NCBI GenBank assembly: GCA_045614925.1
Contig: JAZLDV010000020.1
Span: forward strand, 21,627 to 85,626
From: JAZLDV01 sp045614925
GTDB lineage: Bacteria > Bacillota_I > Bacilli_A > Erysipelotrichales > Coprobacillaceae
Length of the DNA stretch: 64,000 nt
Direction of reading: 5' to 3'
The translations under genes and the position numbers were made by a program. The notes below the pieces were generated by a model. It saw only the letters and a list, made by a program, of their open reading frames with translations, had not been told where the DNA came from and ran no database searches. This document shows, piece by piece, positions 25,329 to 34,521 of the stretch (its first letter is position 1; each line of letters begins with the position of its first letter).

Positions 25329-26544
25329 TATTTTTAAACAATATAAAGGGTTAAGAAAAGAGTTATACGTCTTGTTTTATGGGCGTATTGTCACTAGCCT
25401 TGGGGCTATGATACAACCTCTTCTTACATTAATATTATCTAGTAAGCTGCATTTCGATGCAGCTTCTATTGCTTTATTGCTTCTTTTTTTTAGTATTGCT
25501 GCTTTGCCAGCAACTTATTTATCAGGATATCTTGCTGATCGTATTAATAAAAGAAATCTTATTATTATATTTGATTGTATTACTGTAGTAAGTTATATTG
25601 CGTGTGGTTTTATACCACTAGGAACTATGAGTATTGTTCTTATATTTATAGGAAGTCTTTTTGCAATAATGGAAGGACCTATATATGATGCACTTGTTGC
25701 AGACTTAAGTGATGATAATTCTAGAGAAAAAGCATACAGTTTAAACTATTTAGGAATGAATTTAGGATTTGTTCTTGCTCCTAGTATTGGGGGATTACTT
25801 TTTGAAAATTATCTTCATATCGCATTTATTATAAGTGGAGTATGCACATTTATATCTACAATATTTATTTATCTGATGATTAAAGATGTAAGTCGTAGTG
25901 TGAGTACATCTAATGTTTATGAAAATGAAAGCAATGAATCAGTATTTTCTTTTTTAAAAAACAGAAAAATTATAGCCTATTTTATTATATGTAATACATT
26001 AGTGAACATCATTTATGGACAAAGTCATTTCCTTTTACCATTAAATTTAGAGAAAGTGCATGGAAGTGAATTAGGTGCATTGTTGTATGGTACATTAAAT
26101 AGTGTGAATGCATTAATAGTAACTATAGGAACTCCTATACTTACACTTATGTCTCATTCTATAAAAGATATCTCCAAAATATTTGTGGGGTTAATACTTA
26201 TTGTTGTTTCATATTTATTTTTTACTCAAGAATATGGAATAATTAGTTTCTATTATATGAGTATGTTTGTATTTACTTTAGGTGAAATATTTAGTTCTTT
26301 AGGGACACATCCTTATCTTACAAGAAGAATACCTGCAAGTATGAGGGGAAGAATATCTGGATTATATAGAGTATTCTCATCTTTATGCGTTGCATTGTCG
26401 CAAAATGTAGCAGGTTATTTTATTGATAATTATACAATGACATTAGTCTGGAAATTGACAATTGTAGTAGGAATAATAGGTTTAGTACTATTGATATTAT
26501 TAAAACAAAAAGATAAAAAAGAATATCCTTTATTATATAAATAA
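25321..26544 (+). CDS. Major facilitator superfamily transporter
   Basis: Membrane transporter of 407 residues with twelve predicted segments. The loop 2-3 motif is YLADRINKRN (near residue 75, the MFS GxLaDrxgrkr type), and the TM5 region has GMNLGFVLAPSIGGLLF. Overall it resembles drug or metabolite exporters (MdtH/YttB-like), but the substrate cannot be named. The start overlaps oppF by eight bases and has no clear ribosome site, so it is probably translated by coupling and is part of the opp transcript; a role in peptide or amino-acid efflux would fit but is inference. Note the abrupt return to A/T-ending codons compared with opp genes. Confidence 0.8.
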   Translation: MFNIFKQYKGLRKELYVLFYGRIVTSLGAMIQPLLTLILSSKLHFDAASIALLLLFFSIAALPATYLSGYLADRINKRNLIIIFDCITVVSYIACGFIPLGTMSIVLIFIGSLFAIMEGPIYDALVADLSDDNSREKAYSLNYLGMNLGFVLAPSIGGLLFENYLHIAFIISGVCTFISTIFIYLMIKDVSRSVSTSNVYENESNESVFSFLKNRKIIAYFIICNTLVNIIYGQSHFLLPLNLEKVHGSELGALLYGTLNSVNALIVTIGTPILTLMSHSIKDISKIFVGLILIVVSYLFFTQEYGIISFYYMSMFVFTLGEIFSSLGTHPYLTRRIPASMRGRISGLYRVFSSLCVALSQNVAGYFIDNYTMTLVWKLTIVVGIIGLVLLILLKQKDKKEYPLLYK

Positions 26545-26560
26545 AGGATATTCTTTTTAT
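26519..26560. terminator. Bidirectional terminator at the end of the opp-MFS operon
   Basis: 14-bp stem (26521-26534 with 26540-26553), five-base loop, T-run to the right and A-run to the left; it lies within the last codons of the MFS gene and is shared with the converging chromate-transporter genes. Confidence 0.85.
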
Positions 26561-27096
26561 ATATAAATAATTACACCTAATAGTGCAGATAGTAAAATGA
26601 GGTGTATCGCATTCATTTTATTTTTAAATACAAACTTACAGATTATTAATATTACTGTTAAAATAATATTTCTATAATCTAAAGAATATGATGAAAAACA
26701 ATGATTTATACACATATAAAGACCAGTTGCAATTATGATCCCAATAATGCATGGTTTTAATCCTTGTATTATTTGATTAAAATATTTATTTTTCATAATT
26801 TTATTCATTGATATAGATATGAATAAAATAACAATAAATGAAGGAAGTACAACACATAAAGTTGCTATAATTGCTCCTAGCATACCACCTAATGTATTAC
26901 CAATATAAGTTGCAAGGTTAACCATAATAGGACCAGGAGTACTTTCACTAATTGCTATCATATAAGCTAATGTGGATTCATCTAACCATTGATTTGATAA
27001 AACAATATCTCTAATTAATGGAATTGCACCATATGCACCACCAAAAGAAAATAATCCAACTTTTAAAAATCCTATCATTAATTCTAAATAAATCAT
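26557..27096 (-). CDS. Chromate transporter half-protein, second subunit
   Basis: CHR family membrane protein of 179 residues, the short (half-size) form that works as a pair. Family motifs: FLKVGLFSFGGAYGAIPLIRD at the N-terminus (given as FLKVGLFSFGGAYG then AIPLIRD) and ESTPGPIMVNLATYIG near residue 50. About five hydrophobic segments. A GGAGGGG site precedes the ATG; the start overlaps the stop of the partner by four bases. In many hosts the pair exports chromate, but the true substrate in gut Firmicutes is uncertain. Confidence 0.88.
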   Translation of the reverse strand: MIYLELMIGFLKVGLFSFGGAYGAIPLIRDIVLSNQWLDESTLAYMIAISESTPGPIMVNLATYIGNTLGGMLGAIIATLCVVLPSFIVILFISISMNKIMKNKYFNQIIQGLKPCIIGIIIATGLYMCINHCFSSYSLDYRNIILTVILIICKFVFKNKMNAIHLILLSALLGVIIYI

Positions 27097-27641
27097 ACAA
27101 CCCCTCCTTTATAAAAAAGAGAGAATATTGCAGCAGCAATTAATAAAGTAATACTTGAAACAGGTAATGAAAAAATAAGAATAAATAACATCATTATAAA
27201 TGCAATAGAGCATATAAATTTTGATTTTTTTGTTTTCTTCATTTTTTTATACATTTTAATTCCAGCATCTAATATTAATATACCTACACCTATCTTAATA
27301 CCTAAAAAAGCAGAATTAACAATTTTATAATCAAGAAGGTGATTAAAAAATAATGAAATAAGATAGATAATAATAAAAGATGGTAAAACAATACCAAGTG
27401 TAGAAATAATAGCACCTAATAATCCTGCTTTTTTGTATCCCACAAAAGTAGCAGCATTAATAGCGATAGGACCAGGAGTTGATTCAGCAATCACACTTAA
27501 AGTAGACATAGTATCATCATCAATCCAATGTTTATTTTCAACACACTCACTATGAATAAGTGATATCATGGCATATCCACCTCCAAAAGTAAATAAGCCA
27601 ATTTTTGCAAAAGTTAAAAATAAATCTAATAATATATTCAT
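27093..27641 (-). CDS. Chromate transporter half-protein, first subunit
   Basis: CHR family membrane protein of 182 residues, partner of the gene that follows. Same internal motifs: FAKIGLFTFGGGYAMISLI at the start and ESTPGPIAINAATFVGYKK near residue 53. The two halves differ enough to be old paralogs rather than a recent duplication, consistent with antiparallel pairing in the membrane. The start has GGTGAT at normal spacing. Operon of two genes. Confidence 0.88.
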   Translation of the reverse strand: MNILLDLFLTFAKIGLFTFGGGYAMISLIHSECVENKHWIDDDTMSTLSVIAESTPGPIAINAATFVGYKKAGLLGAIISTLGIVLPSFIIIYLISLFFNHLLDYKIVNSAFLGIKIGVGILILDAGIKMYKKMKKTKKSKFICSIAFIMMLFILIFSLPVSSITLLIAAAIFSLFYKGGVV

Positions 27642-27671
27642 AAAATCACCGATATAATTATAACATATGCA

Positions 27672-27700
27672 TAAAAAAAAGATAGACTTGCGTCTATCTT
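27672..27700 (-). terminator. Terminator of the pepT-M18 operon
   Basis: 9-bp stem (27679-27687 with 27692-27700), TTGC/GCAA loop, long T-run on the minus strand; overlaps the stop codon. Confidence 0.9.
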
Positions 27701-29069
27701 ATGCATTTAATAAGAATACTTTATAAGCTTGATAGGCTTCATAAAGATCTACTTTTGAAATAACTTCACAAGGTGAGTGCATATTTAATACTGGAACACC
27801 AGCATCAATAACATCCATACCACAATTTGCTAAGATGTAGGCAATAGTACCTCCACCACCTTGATCAACTTTACCTAATTCTGAAGTTTGGAAATGAATT
27901 CCTGCATCATCCATAATTTTTCTAAGTCTAGCAACAAATTCAGGATTTGCATCGTTACATCCACCTTTACCTCTTGCTCCAGTATATTTAATAAAGACAA
28001 CACCATTACCCATTAATGATGTATTACGTGGAGAATCAACTTCTTTATATAAAGGATCACTTGCAGCACTTACATCACTTGATAACATCATAGAACGAGT
28101 TAATGCACGTTTTAATGATAAGTATGATGTATCACCACATAAATGTAATAATTCAGCAACAGTATTTTCAAAGAATAAAGATTGAGCTCCAGTAGCACCC
28201 ATACTTCCAACTTCTTCTTTATCTACTAAAATAGAACATGAAGTATATTCAGGAATAGTATCGATATCTAAAATAGCCATTAATGATGCATAAGCACAAA
28301 CTCTATCATCATGACCATAACCCATAACCATACTTCTATCTAAACCATAATCTCTTGCTTCACCAGCAGGAACAATTTCAATTTCAGCACTTAAGAAATC
28401 TTCTTCTTCAATATCATATTTATCTTTTAATAATTTTAAGATATTTGCTTTTACAGCATCTTTTTCTTCATCTTTTAATGGAATACTTCCAATAGTTAAA
28501 TCAAGATTTTCACCTTCAATAGCTTTAGCAGTAGGTTTTTCCATTTGATGTGCAGCTAAGTGTGGTAATAAATCAGTAATACCGAATACAGGATCATTTG
28601 CATCATCCCCAATAACAATATTAACAGATGTACCATCTTTTTTGCATACAATACCATGGATAGCTAAAGGAATAGTAACCCATTGATATTTTTTAATACC
28701 ACCATAATAATGAGTATCCATCATTGCAAAACCATTTGATTCATAAACTGGATTAGGTTTTAAATCTAATCTTGGTGAATCAATATGTGCACCTAAAATT
28801 CTTAATCCTTCAGATAATGGTTTTTCTCCAATAACAAATAAAACAATATTTTTATTCATATTTAAAGCATAAACTTTATCTCCAGGTTTTAAAGAATCAA
28901 ATTCATTGATATCTTTAAATCCTTTTTCTTTTGCTAATAAAACTGATTCATTAACACATGCTCTTTCAGTTTTACCAACACTAATAAAATGTTTATAACC
29001 TTCACCAAAATCCATTACATCTTTATAACCATTTTCTTCATATTTTTCCCAAGTATTTTTAGCAAACAT
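27699..29069 (-). CDS. M18 family aminopeptidase, copy 1
   Basis: Cytosolic dinuclear zinc aminopeptidase, 456 residues. Family landmarks: LGAHIDSPRLDLKP near residue 93 (first His/Asp ligand), YGHDDRVCAYASLMA near 245 (bridging Asp), VDKEEVGSMGATGAQS near 275 (Glu-Glu pair), DVSAASDP near 318 (Asp), and HSPCEVISK near 433 (final His). The pattern matches the group often annotated aminopeptidase 1 in Firmicutes. AAGGAGG precedes the ATG. It follows pepT by 15 bases, giving a peptide-degradation operon. A second, different M18 enzyme is at 54486-55814. Confidence 0.93.
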   Translation of the reverse strand: MFAKNTWEKYEENGYKDVMDFGEGYKHFISVGKTERACVNESVLLAKEKGFKDINEFDSLKPGDKVYALNMNKNIVLFVIGEKPLSEGLRILGAHIDSPRLDLKPNPVYESNGFAMMDTHYYGGIKKYQWVTIPLAIHGIVCKKDGTSVNIVIGDDANDPVFGITDLLPHLAAHQMEKPTAKAIEGENLDLTIGSIPLKDEEKDAVKANILKLLKDKYDIEEEDFLSAEIEIVPAGEARDYGLDRSMVMGYGHDDRVCAYASLMAILDIDTIPEYTSCSILVDKEEVGSMGATGAQSLFFENTVAELLHLCGDTSYLSLKRALTRSMMLSSDVSAASDPLYKEVDSPRNTSLMGNGVVFIKYTGARGKGGCNDANPEFVARLRKIMDDAGIHFQTSELGKVDQGGGGTIAYILANCGMDVIDAGVPVLNMHSPCEVISKVDLYEAYQAYKVFLLNA

Positions 29070-29084
29070 AATTAACTAACCTCC

Positions 29085-30302
29085 TTATTTATTTAATTCA
29101 ATAATTTTTAATAAAACTTCTACTTGTTTTTCCATCATTGTTACAGAAACAAATTCAAAAGGACCATGGAAATTAAAACCACCTGTACCTAAGTTAGGAC
29201 ATGGTAAACCTTCATAAGTTAATCTAGCACCATCTGTTCCTCCTCTAATAGGTACAGCTTCAGGTTTAAGTCCACATTCTTTCATTGCTAACATTGCATT
29301 ATCAACGATATACATATGTTCTAAAATGTGTTCTTTCATATTTAAGTAACTTTCTTGAATAGTTACATTAACCATATGATATCCATATTTTTTATTTAAA
29401 TAATCTTGAATATCAATGAAATCCTGACATTGTTTTTTAGCTTTTGATAAATCATGATTTCTAATAATATAATCCATTACAGTATATTCACAGCTTCCAT
29501 GAATATCATGTAAATGATTAAATCCTTCATATCCTTCAGTATGTTCAGGTCTCATATGTTGTGGTAACATACGATCAAATTCCTGAGAAATATGAACAGA
29601 GTTAATCATAGCGTCTTTTGCACTTCCAGGATGGATGCTTTTTCCTGTAATTTCAACTTTTGCACTAAATGCATTAAAGTTTTCATATTCAATTTCAGAA
29701 ACATCCCCACCATCAATAGTATAAGCATAATCTGCATTGAAATATTCAACATCAAAGTTATCAGTACCTCTTCCTACTTCTTCATCAGGTGTAAAAGCAA
29801 TTTTAATATCATTATGTTTAATTTCTGGATGATTAATAATATATTCAGCCATTTGCATAATAATCGCAACACCTGCTTTATCATCAGCACCTAATAAAGT
29901 TGTTCCATCTGTTGTAATAAGATGATGACCTTTTAAAGAATTTAAAACTTTAAATTCTTTAGGATCTAAATATAATTCTTTTTCTTTATTTAATTCAATA
30001 ATATTACCGTCATATTCTTCAATGATATTTGGTTTAATATCTTTACCTAATGCATCAGGTGAAGTATCCATATGGGCAATAAATCCAATAACACTGCCTT
30101 TATGATCATTGTTAGAAGGAATACATCCATAAACAACACAATGTTCACTTACTTTTACATCACTGATACCAATAGTTTTCATTTCTTCTTCTAAGTATCT
30201 TGCAAGTTCAAACTGTTTCATAGATGAAGGAGCAGTTTGACTATGTGGATCTGATTGAGTATCAAAACTTACATATTTTAAAAATCTATCTTGTATATTC
30301 AT
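29085..30302 (-). CDS. pepT: Peptidase T (tripeptide aminopeptidase)
   Basis: M20B zinc aminopeptidase that removes the N-terminal residue of tripeptides, finishing the breakdown of imported peptides. 405 residues. Ligand motifs: GFIAHMDTSPDA near residue 75, TLLGADDKAGVA near 138, FTPDEEVGRGTDNFD near 170, YTIDGG near 192 and GTGGFNFHGPFE near 375. The small dimerisation domain is in residues 205-320. The start has GTGAGG upstream. Divergent from the nitroreductase gene. Confidence 0.96.
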   Translation of the reverse strand: MNIQDRFLKYVSFDTQSDPHSQTAPSSMKQFELARYLEEEMKTIGISDVKVSEHCVVYGCIPSNNDHKGSVIGFIAHMDTSPDALGKDIKPNIIEEYDGNIIELNKEKELYLDPKEFKVLNSLKGHHLITTDGTTLLGADDKAGVAIIMQMAEYIINHPEIKHNDIKIAFTPDEEVGRGTDNFDVEYFNADYAYTIDGGDVSEIEYENFNAFSAKVEITGKSIHPGSAKDAMINSVHISQEFDRMLPQHMRPEHTEGYEGFNHLHDIHGSCEYTVMDYIIRNHDLSKAKKQCQDFIDIQDYLNKKYGYHMVNVTIQESYLNMKEHILEHMYIVDNAMLAMKECGLKPEAVPIRGGTDGARLTYEGLPCPNLGTGGFNFHGPFEFVSVTMMEKQVEVLLKIIELNK

Positions 30303-30399
30303 TTTATTACCTCACTTTCATCTTTTATTATTATACATGGAATTTATAAATTAATCTATGTTATAATAATGAAAAAGTGAAGAAATGAGGATGAAATTT

Positions 30400-31143
30400 A
30401 TGAATAATACAATTAAGGAGTTATTTAATAGAAAATCAGTAAGAGCATTCAGTGATGAACCTATTAGCGAAGAAGAAAAAAGATTGATTTTAGAATCTGC
30501 ACTTCAGGCACCAACTGCAGGGAATATGGCATTATATTCAATTATTGATGTACAAGATCAGGAATTAAAAGATAAATTAGCAGTGCTATGTGATCATCAG
30601 CCATTTATCGCAAAAGCACCATTGGTATTGATCTTTACAATTGATTATCAGAAATGGTATGACATTATAAATGTATATTGTGAAGGTATAGATCATTTAG
30701 AAGAATCAGACATGTTATTAAGTGCACAGGATTGTCTTATCGCAGCACAAAATACAGTTGTAGCTGCTGAGTCTATGGGAATTGGTTCATGTTATATTGG
30801 GGATATAATGGAAAACTATGAAACAAATAGAGAATTATTTAATCTTCCACATTATGTATTACCATTTGCAATGGTTGTTTTTGGAAGACCAACACAACAA
30901 CAAAAAGAAAGAAATAAACCAAAGAGATTTGAATTAGAAGATATTGTTCATGTCAATGCATATCATCAAAAAAATAAAGAAGAAACAATTGAAATGTTTG
31001 AAAAACAGACTAATAAAAAAGGTGAAGAACTTGAAAAATATATTCAGGCATTTGCAAAAAGAAAATTCTATACTGAGTTCAGATATGAAATGAATAGATC
31101 ATGTCGTGCTATGGTAAAGAATTGGTTAAGAAAAGACAAATAA
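30400..31143 (+). CDS. Nitroreductase family flavoprotein
   Basis: FMN-dependent NAD(P)H oxidoreductase of the NfsA/FRP-like group; 247 residues. N-terminal RKSVRAFSDEPISEEE carries the flavin-phosphate Arg pair, SALQAPTAGNMALYS is the second FMN motif, and AQNTVVAAESMGIGSCYIGD is the conserved core helix. The C-terminal tail of about 60 residues is highly charged. Start at 30400 follows ATGAGGATG at 8-9 bases; an ATG at 30385 lacks a site. A TGTTATAAT extended -10 ends at 30367. Natural substrate unknown; no terminator is seen before the riboswitch downstream. Confidence 0.85.
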   Translation: MNNTIKELFNRKSVRAFSDEPISEEEKRLILESALQAPTAGNMALYSIIDVQDQELKDKLAVLCDHQPFIAKAPLVLIFTIDYQKWYDIINVYCEGIDHLEESDMLLSAQDCLIAAQNTVVAAESMGIGSCYIGDIMENYETNRELFNLPHYVLPFAMVVFGRPTQQQKERNKPKRFELEDIVHVNAYHQKNKEETIEMFEKQTNKKGEELEKYIQAFAKRKFYTEFRYEMNRSCRAMVKNWLRKDK

Positions 31144-31181
31144 ATTGAAAAAATTGTCAAAATATAGTAATATAAGCAAGT

Positions 31182-31320
31182 GTAAAGGGAGTAGCAACAT
31201 ACATTTGTATGTTTACAAGGTCGTCAGTACGATATCTGTGATATCCGGTTTTGTGAGTTAATAGCGAGACTTTACTGTATTATTTTTATAATGCAGTATT
31301 GTTTCGCTTTTTTTGTTTTG
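31182..31320 (+). ncRNA. yybP-ykoY (manganese) riboswitch with terminator
   Basis: Leader of the antiporter gene. Aptamer landmarks of the yybP-ykoY class: 5' strand AAAGGGAGTAGC (31184-31195), GGTCGTCAGTACGA L3-type segment near 31222-31235, CCGG near 31245, and 3' strand AGCGAGACTTTAC (31263-31275). P1 is 31182-31187 with 31270-31275. The expression platform is a long terminator: 31263-31270 pairs with 31301-31308 and 31273-31282 with 31289-31298, then a T-run to 31314. Because the terminator uses the 3' aptamer strand, ligand binding should switch the gene on. The class is known to sense Mn2+. Confidence 0.93.
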
Positions 31321-31340
31321 TTGCTTTAAAGGAGGGTATA

Positions 31341-32267
31341 ATGAAAGAATTATTTTTAGCACTAGGATTACTAGTTATTGGATTTGTGATGTTAGTTAAA
31401 GGAGCAGACTGGTTTGTAGAAGGTGCAGCAGGAATTGCGACAAAATTTAAGATTCCACAATTAGTCATTGGTCTGACTATTGTAGCTATGGGTACAAGTG
31501 CACCAGAAGCAGCTGTAAGTATATCAGCTGCATTAAAAGGAAATGCAGCTATTACTATTGGAAATGTAGTAGGAAGCAATATATTAAATATTCTGATTAT
31601 TTTAGGGTTATCTTCATTGTTTACTGTATTAAAAGTAGCTAAATCAACAGTGAAATTAGAAATTCCATTTATGTGTGCAATAACTATTTTGTTATTTGTA
31701 TTAGGAATTGATGGATCTATTTCATTTGTTGATGGAATTATTTTATGGTTAATGTTTATTGGATTCTTAATCTATTTATTGAATATGGCAAGAAAGAATC
31801 CAGTCGAAGAAGAGGTAGAAGATATATCTATTGTTAAAGCATTAGTATTAACAGTTGTAGGGTTAGTTCTTATTATTTTAGGTAGTGATTTTGCAGTTGA
31901 TGGGGCAACATCACTTGCTAGAATTTTAGGATTAAGTGAAAGATTTATTGGTCTAACAATTGTTGCATTAGGGACATCTTTACCTGAATTGTTTACTTCA
32001 GTTTCAGCTGCAAGAAAAGGAAATGCTGATATTGCGATAGGGAATATTGTAGGAAGTAATATTTTTAATATTTTATTTGTTATTGGGACATCATCTTTAA
32101 TTATTAGTGTTCCATTTGCAAGTGGATTCTTTATTGATACTTTTGTTGCACTTATTTCAGGTGTGATTTTATGGATCTGTGTAAGAAAATATGAATTAAA
32201 TAAATATCATGGGTTATTCATGTTAGCATGTTATGTTGCTTATTTTATCTATTTAAGTTTTATTTAA
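31341..32267 (+). CDS. Calcium/sodium antiporter-type CaCA exchanger
   Basis: Cation exchanger of 308 residues with about ten membrane segments and the two internal alpha repeats of the CaCA family: GLTIVAMGTSAPEAAVSISA with GNVVGSNILNILIILG in the first half, and GLTIVALGTSLPELFTSVSA with GNIVGSNIFNILFVIG in the second, each with the acidic Glu of the ion site. Resembles YrbG. The ATG at 31341 follows AAGGAGGG. Control by a yybP-ykoY riboswitch suggests Mn2+ may be the physiological substrate or signal. Ends at a terminator at 32267. Confidence 0.9.
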   Translation: MKELFLALGLLVIGFVMLVKGADWFVEGAAGIATKFKIPQLVIGLTIVAMGTSAPEAAVSISAALKGNAAITIGNVVGSNILNILIILGLSSLFTVLKVAKSTVKLEIPFMCAITILLFVLGIDGSISFVDGIILWLMFIGFLIYLLNMARKNPVEEEVEDISIVKALVLTVVGLVLIILGSDFAVDGATSLARILGLSERFIGLTIVALGTSLPELFTSVSAARKGNADIAIGNIVGSNIFNILFVIGTSSLIISVPFASGFFIDTFVALISGVILWICVRKYELNKYHGLFMLACYVAYFIYLSFI

Positions 32268-32292
32268 AAGCGTCTTGTAAGACGCTTTTTTT
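32266..32292 (+). terminator. Terminator of the antiporter gene
   Basis: 8-bp stem (32267-32274 with 32281-32288), 6-base loop, then T-run. Confidence 0.9.
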
Positions 32293-32350
32293 GATACTTA
32301 TTTGAGATTTATAAATATAAATCTATGATAAAGTAGTATAGGGTGATGGA

Positions 32351-33037
32351 ATGCAATATATTTTATTTGTTATTGGAAGTATATTTGGGAGCTTTATATG
32401 TGCTTATGCATATCGTTTTATAAATCAAGAATCAATAGTTAAAGGAAGAAGTCATTGTGAGCATTGTGGAAAAATACTGAATTGGTATGAACTTATTCCT
32501 ATATTCAGTTATATTCTGTTAAAGGGAAAATGTAGCAGCTGTCATCATAAGATTAGATTTATGCATGTCACTATAGAACTATTAGGAGGATGTATATGTG
32601 TTTTTGCCTATGCAAAATATCATTTTAGTATTTCTATGGCTATAATTTTGTATATATGTTTTGTTTTATTATTTATAGGTCTTGTTGATTATTATACGAT
32701 GGATGTTTATTTATTCCATCTGATGTGGTTGCTGATTGGGATTTTGATGTATTTATATATATATCCTATTCCTTTGTTAAAAACAATTCATTATCTGTTT
32801 TATTTATCAGTTCCACTTTTTATAGTGAATGTTCTTTTTAAGCCATGTTTTGGGGAAGGGGATCTGTATCTTATATCTTTGTTAGGATTACTGATTAAAG
32901 AGAAAACAATATATATGATGATGAATGCAATGATGATAGCAAGCTGTCATATATTCATTTATAGAAGAAATAAAAAAGAAATGATTCCTTTTGTACCTTA
33001 TATTGTCGCTTCACTCTATTTGATTCTCTTATTTTAG
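32351..33037 (+). CDS. Prepilin peptidase (A24A)
   Basis: Membrane aspartic protease that cleaves and methylates type IV-like prepilins; in Firmicutes usually ComC for the competence pseudopilus. 228 residues. N-terminal methylase part has FGSFICAYAYR, then CEHCGK and CSSCHHK zinc pairs (near 36 and 59). Catalytic Asp residues are in LVDYYTMDV (near 118-124) and in FGEGDLY (near 177). No pilin or secretion ATPase gene is nearby, so its substrates are encoded elsewhere. GGGTGATGG precedes the ATG. Confidence 0.9.
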   Translation: MQYILFVIGSIFGSFICAYAYRFINQESIVKGRSHCEHCGKILNWYELIPIFSYILLKGKCSSCHHKIRFMHVTIELLGGCICVFAYAKYHFSISMAIILYICFVLLFIGLVDYYTMDVYLFHLMWLLIGILMYLYIYPIPLLKTIHYLFYLSVPLFIVNVLFKPCFGEGDLYLISLLGLLIKEKTIYMMMNAMMIASCHIFIYRRNKKEMIPFVPYIVASLYLILLF

Positions 33038-33070
33038 TGTGGTAAAATACATAGGAAATGAGGTGTAAAA

Positions 33071-34096
33071 ATGGAGAAGATGATAGAAGAATATATGAAA
33101 AAATATCCAGAATCTACATTACAGGATATTCTTAAATTATTATATCAATGTGAATTTGGAAGTAATCATATGATTCATGACTTAGATCAATGTTATAAAT
33201 ATTTAAAAGATGAATGTTCACATCTTCTTAATACTCATTATGAAATAGAAGAAATAGGAGAAGACTATGTACGTTTTCACTTGTTTAATGCAAATGAAAT
33301 AGAATTAAAAACAATAAATCAATTATTCGTTTTATCTTCTAAAAGTCATCCAGATTTAAATCAGTTTATATATAAATTAAATCAATTAAAAGAACTTTAT
33401 CCTCATTTTGCATCGGGTATAGAGAGTTATATTCAAGAAGGATGTCCTTCATTACGTCATTCTCAACATTATAGAGACATATATAATCCACATTATCGCA
33501 TAATAAAAAAAGGTCTTGTTTCTTATTATCCTTTATTGCTTCAAATCAATAAAGCAACTATGCAAAATAATGACCTGATTATTGGAATAGATGGAATGTG
33601 TGGTTCAGGAAAAAGTACACTGGCTTCTTTATTATGCTCATTATATGATGCACAGTTATTTTGTATGGATGATTTTTTCTTACAGAAATATCAAAGAAGT
33701 GAAGAAAGATATAGTATACCTGGCGAAAATATTGATCACGAAAGGTTCTTAAAAGAAGTTCTGATTCCTTTAAAAAATAAGCAGAATGTTTTATACAAAA
33801 GATTTAATTGTCAGGTTATGGAGATAGAGGAAGTTGGAGAAATAAAAGAATACAAGCCTATTTCTATTATTGAAGGAACATATTGTATGCATCCAAAACT
33901 TAGAGATTATATTGATTATAGTGTTGTATTAAAGATTGATGAAGAAAAAAGGTTAGAACGCCTAAAACAAAGAAATACACCAAATGTATATCAGATGTTT
34001 GTTGATAAATGGATTCCTTTAGAAACATTATATTTTGATTATTATCATATAGATGATATATGCGATTTATTAATAAAAGAACACTCTTGTTATTAA
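33071..34096 (+). CDS. Two-domain protein with C-terminal uridine-kinase-like P-loop
   Basis: 341 residues in two parts. Residues 1 to about 160 form an alpha-helical domain I do not recognise (it begins EEYMKKYPESTLQDILKLLYQ in part: EEYMKKYPESTLQ and DILKLLYQ) containing a Cys/Gly-His segment EFGSNHMIHDL. Residues about 165-341 are a nucleoside-kinase-like P-loop domain: GIDGMCGSGKST (Walker A), CMDDFFL (the substrate Asp pair), ERYSIPGENIDHERF, and IIEGTYC, with a late RLERLKQRN lid-like Arg segment. Probably phosphorylates a small molecule; substrate unknown. Follows prepilin peptidase by 33 bases. Confidence 0.7.
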   Translation: MEKMIEEYMKKYPESTLQDILKLLYQCEFGSNHMIHDLDQCYKYLKDECSHLLNTHYEIEEIGEDYVRFHLFNANEIELKTINQLFVLSSKSHPDLNQFIYKLNQLKELYPHFASGIESYIQEGCPSLRHSQHYRDIYNPHYRIIKKGLVSYYPLLLQINKATMQNNDLIIGIDGMCGSGKSTLASLLCSLYDAQLFCMDDFFLQKYQRSEERYSIPGENIDHERFLKEVLIPLKNKQNVLYKRFNCQVMEIEEVGEIKEYKPISIIEGTYCMHPKLRDYIDYSVVLKIDEEKRLERLKQRNTPNVYQMFVDKWIPLETLYFDYYHIDDICDLLIKEHSCY

Positions 34097-34110
34097 CAAG
34101 AGTGTTTTAT
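34080..34110. terminator. Bidirectional terminator
   Basis: 12-bp stem (34080-34091 with 34095-34106), ATT loop, T-run to the right and A-rich left flank; between the kinase fusion and DUF1292 copy 2. Confidence 0.85.
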
Positions 34111-34112
34111 TA

Positions 34113-34379
34113 TTATTCTTCAATGATATCTTGCTTTGCGAAGAAATCTTCTAAAAGCTGTTGTGCATGATCATATTCTTCATCATCTTCGATATAGAAT
34201 AGATTTTCATTTTCGTAAATTAAAATTTCTAATTCTACATCACCATCTTCATCAATTTCTGTTTCATCATAAACAACTAAATATTCATGTTTATATTGTT
34301 CACTTTCAAAACTTGTTAGAATAACCCATTCTTTTTCTAAGTCAGTCTGTGAATCTTTTATTATTATAATATCACTCAT
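34113..34379 (-). CDS. DUF1292 domain protein, copy 2
   Basis: Acidic 88-residue cytosolic protein, paralog of the 82-residue protein at 11473-11721. Shared pattern: DSQTDLEKEWVILTSFESE, YKHEYLVVYDE, a run of acidic residues and ELEILIYENENLFYIEDDEEY. Function unknown. The ATG follows AAAGGAGAT. Lone minus-strand gene bounded by a shared terminator. Confidence 0.82.
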   Translation of the reverse strand: MSDIIIIKDSQTDLEKEWVILTSFESEQYKHEYLVVYDETEIDEDGDVELEILIYENENLFYIEDDEEYDHAQQLLEDFFAKQDIIEE

Positions 34380-34521
34380 TTTTATATCTCCTTTTCATAT
34401 ATATACTTATATTATAAGTATAATTGGTGTGTTATACAAATATTTTGTGAGTTTGAAATAAAATAATGATTATGGATGTAATAAATGATATAATAAGTAT
34501 ATATTTTTGGAGGTAATGAAA

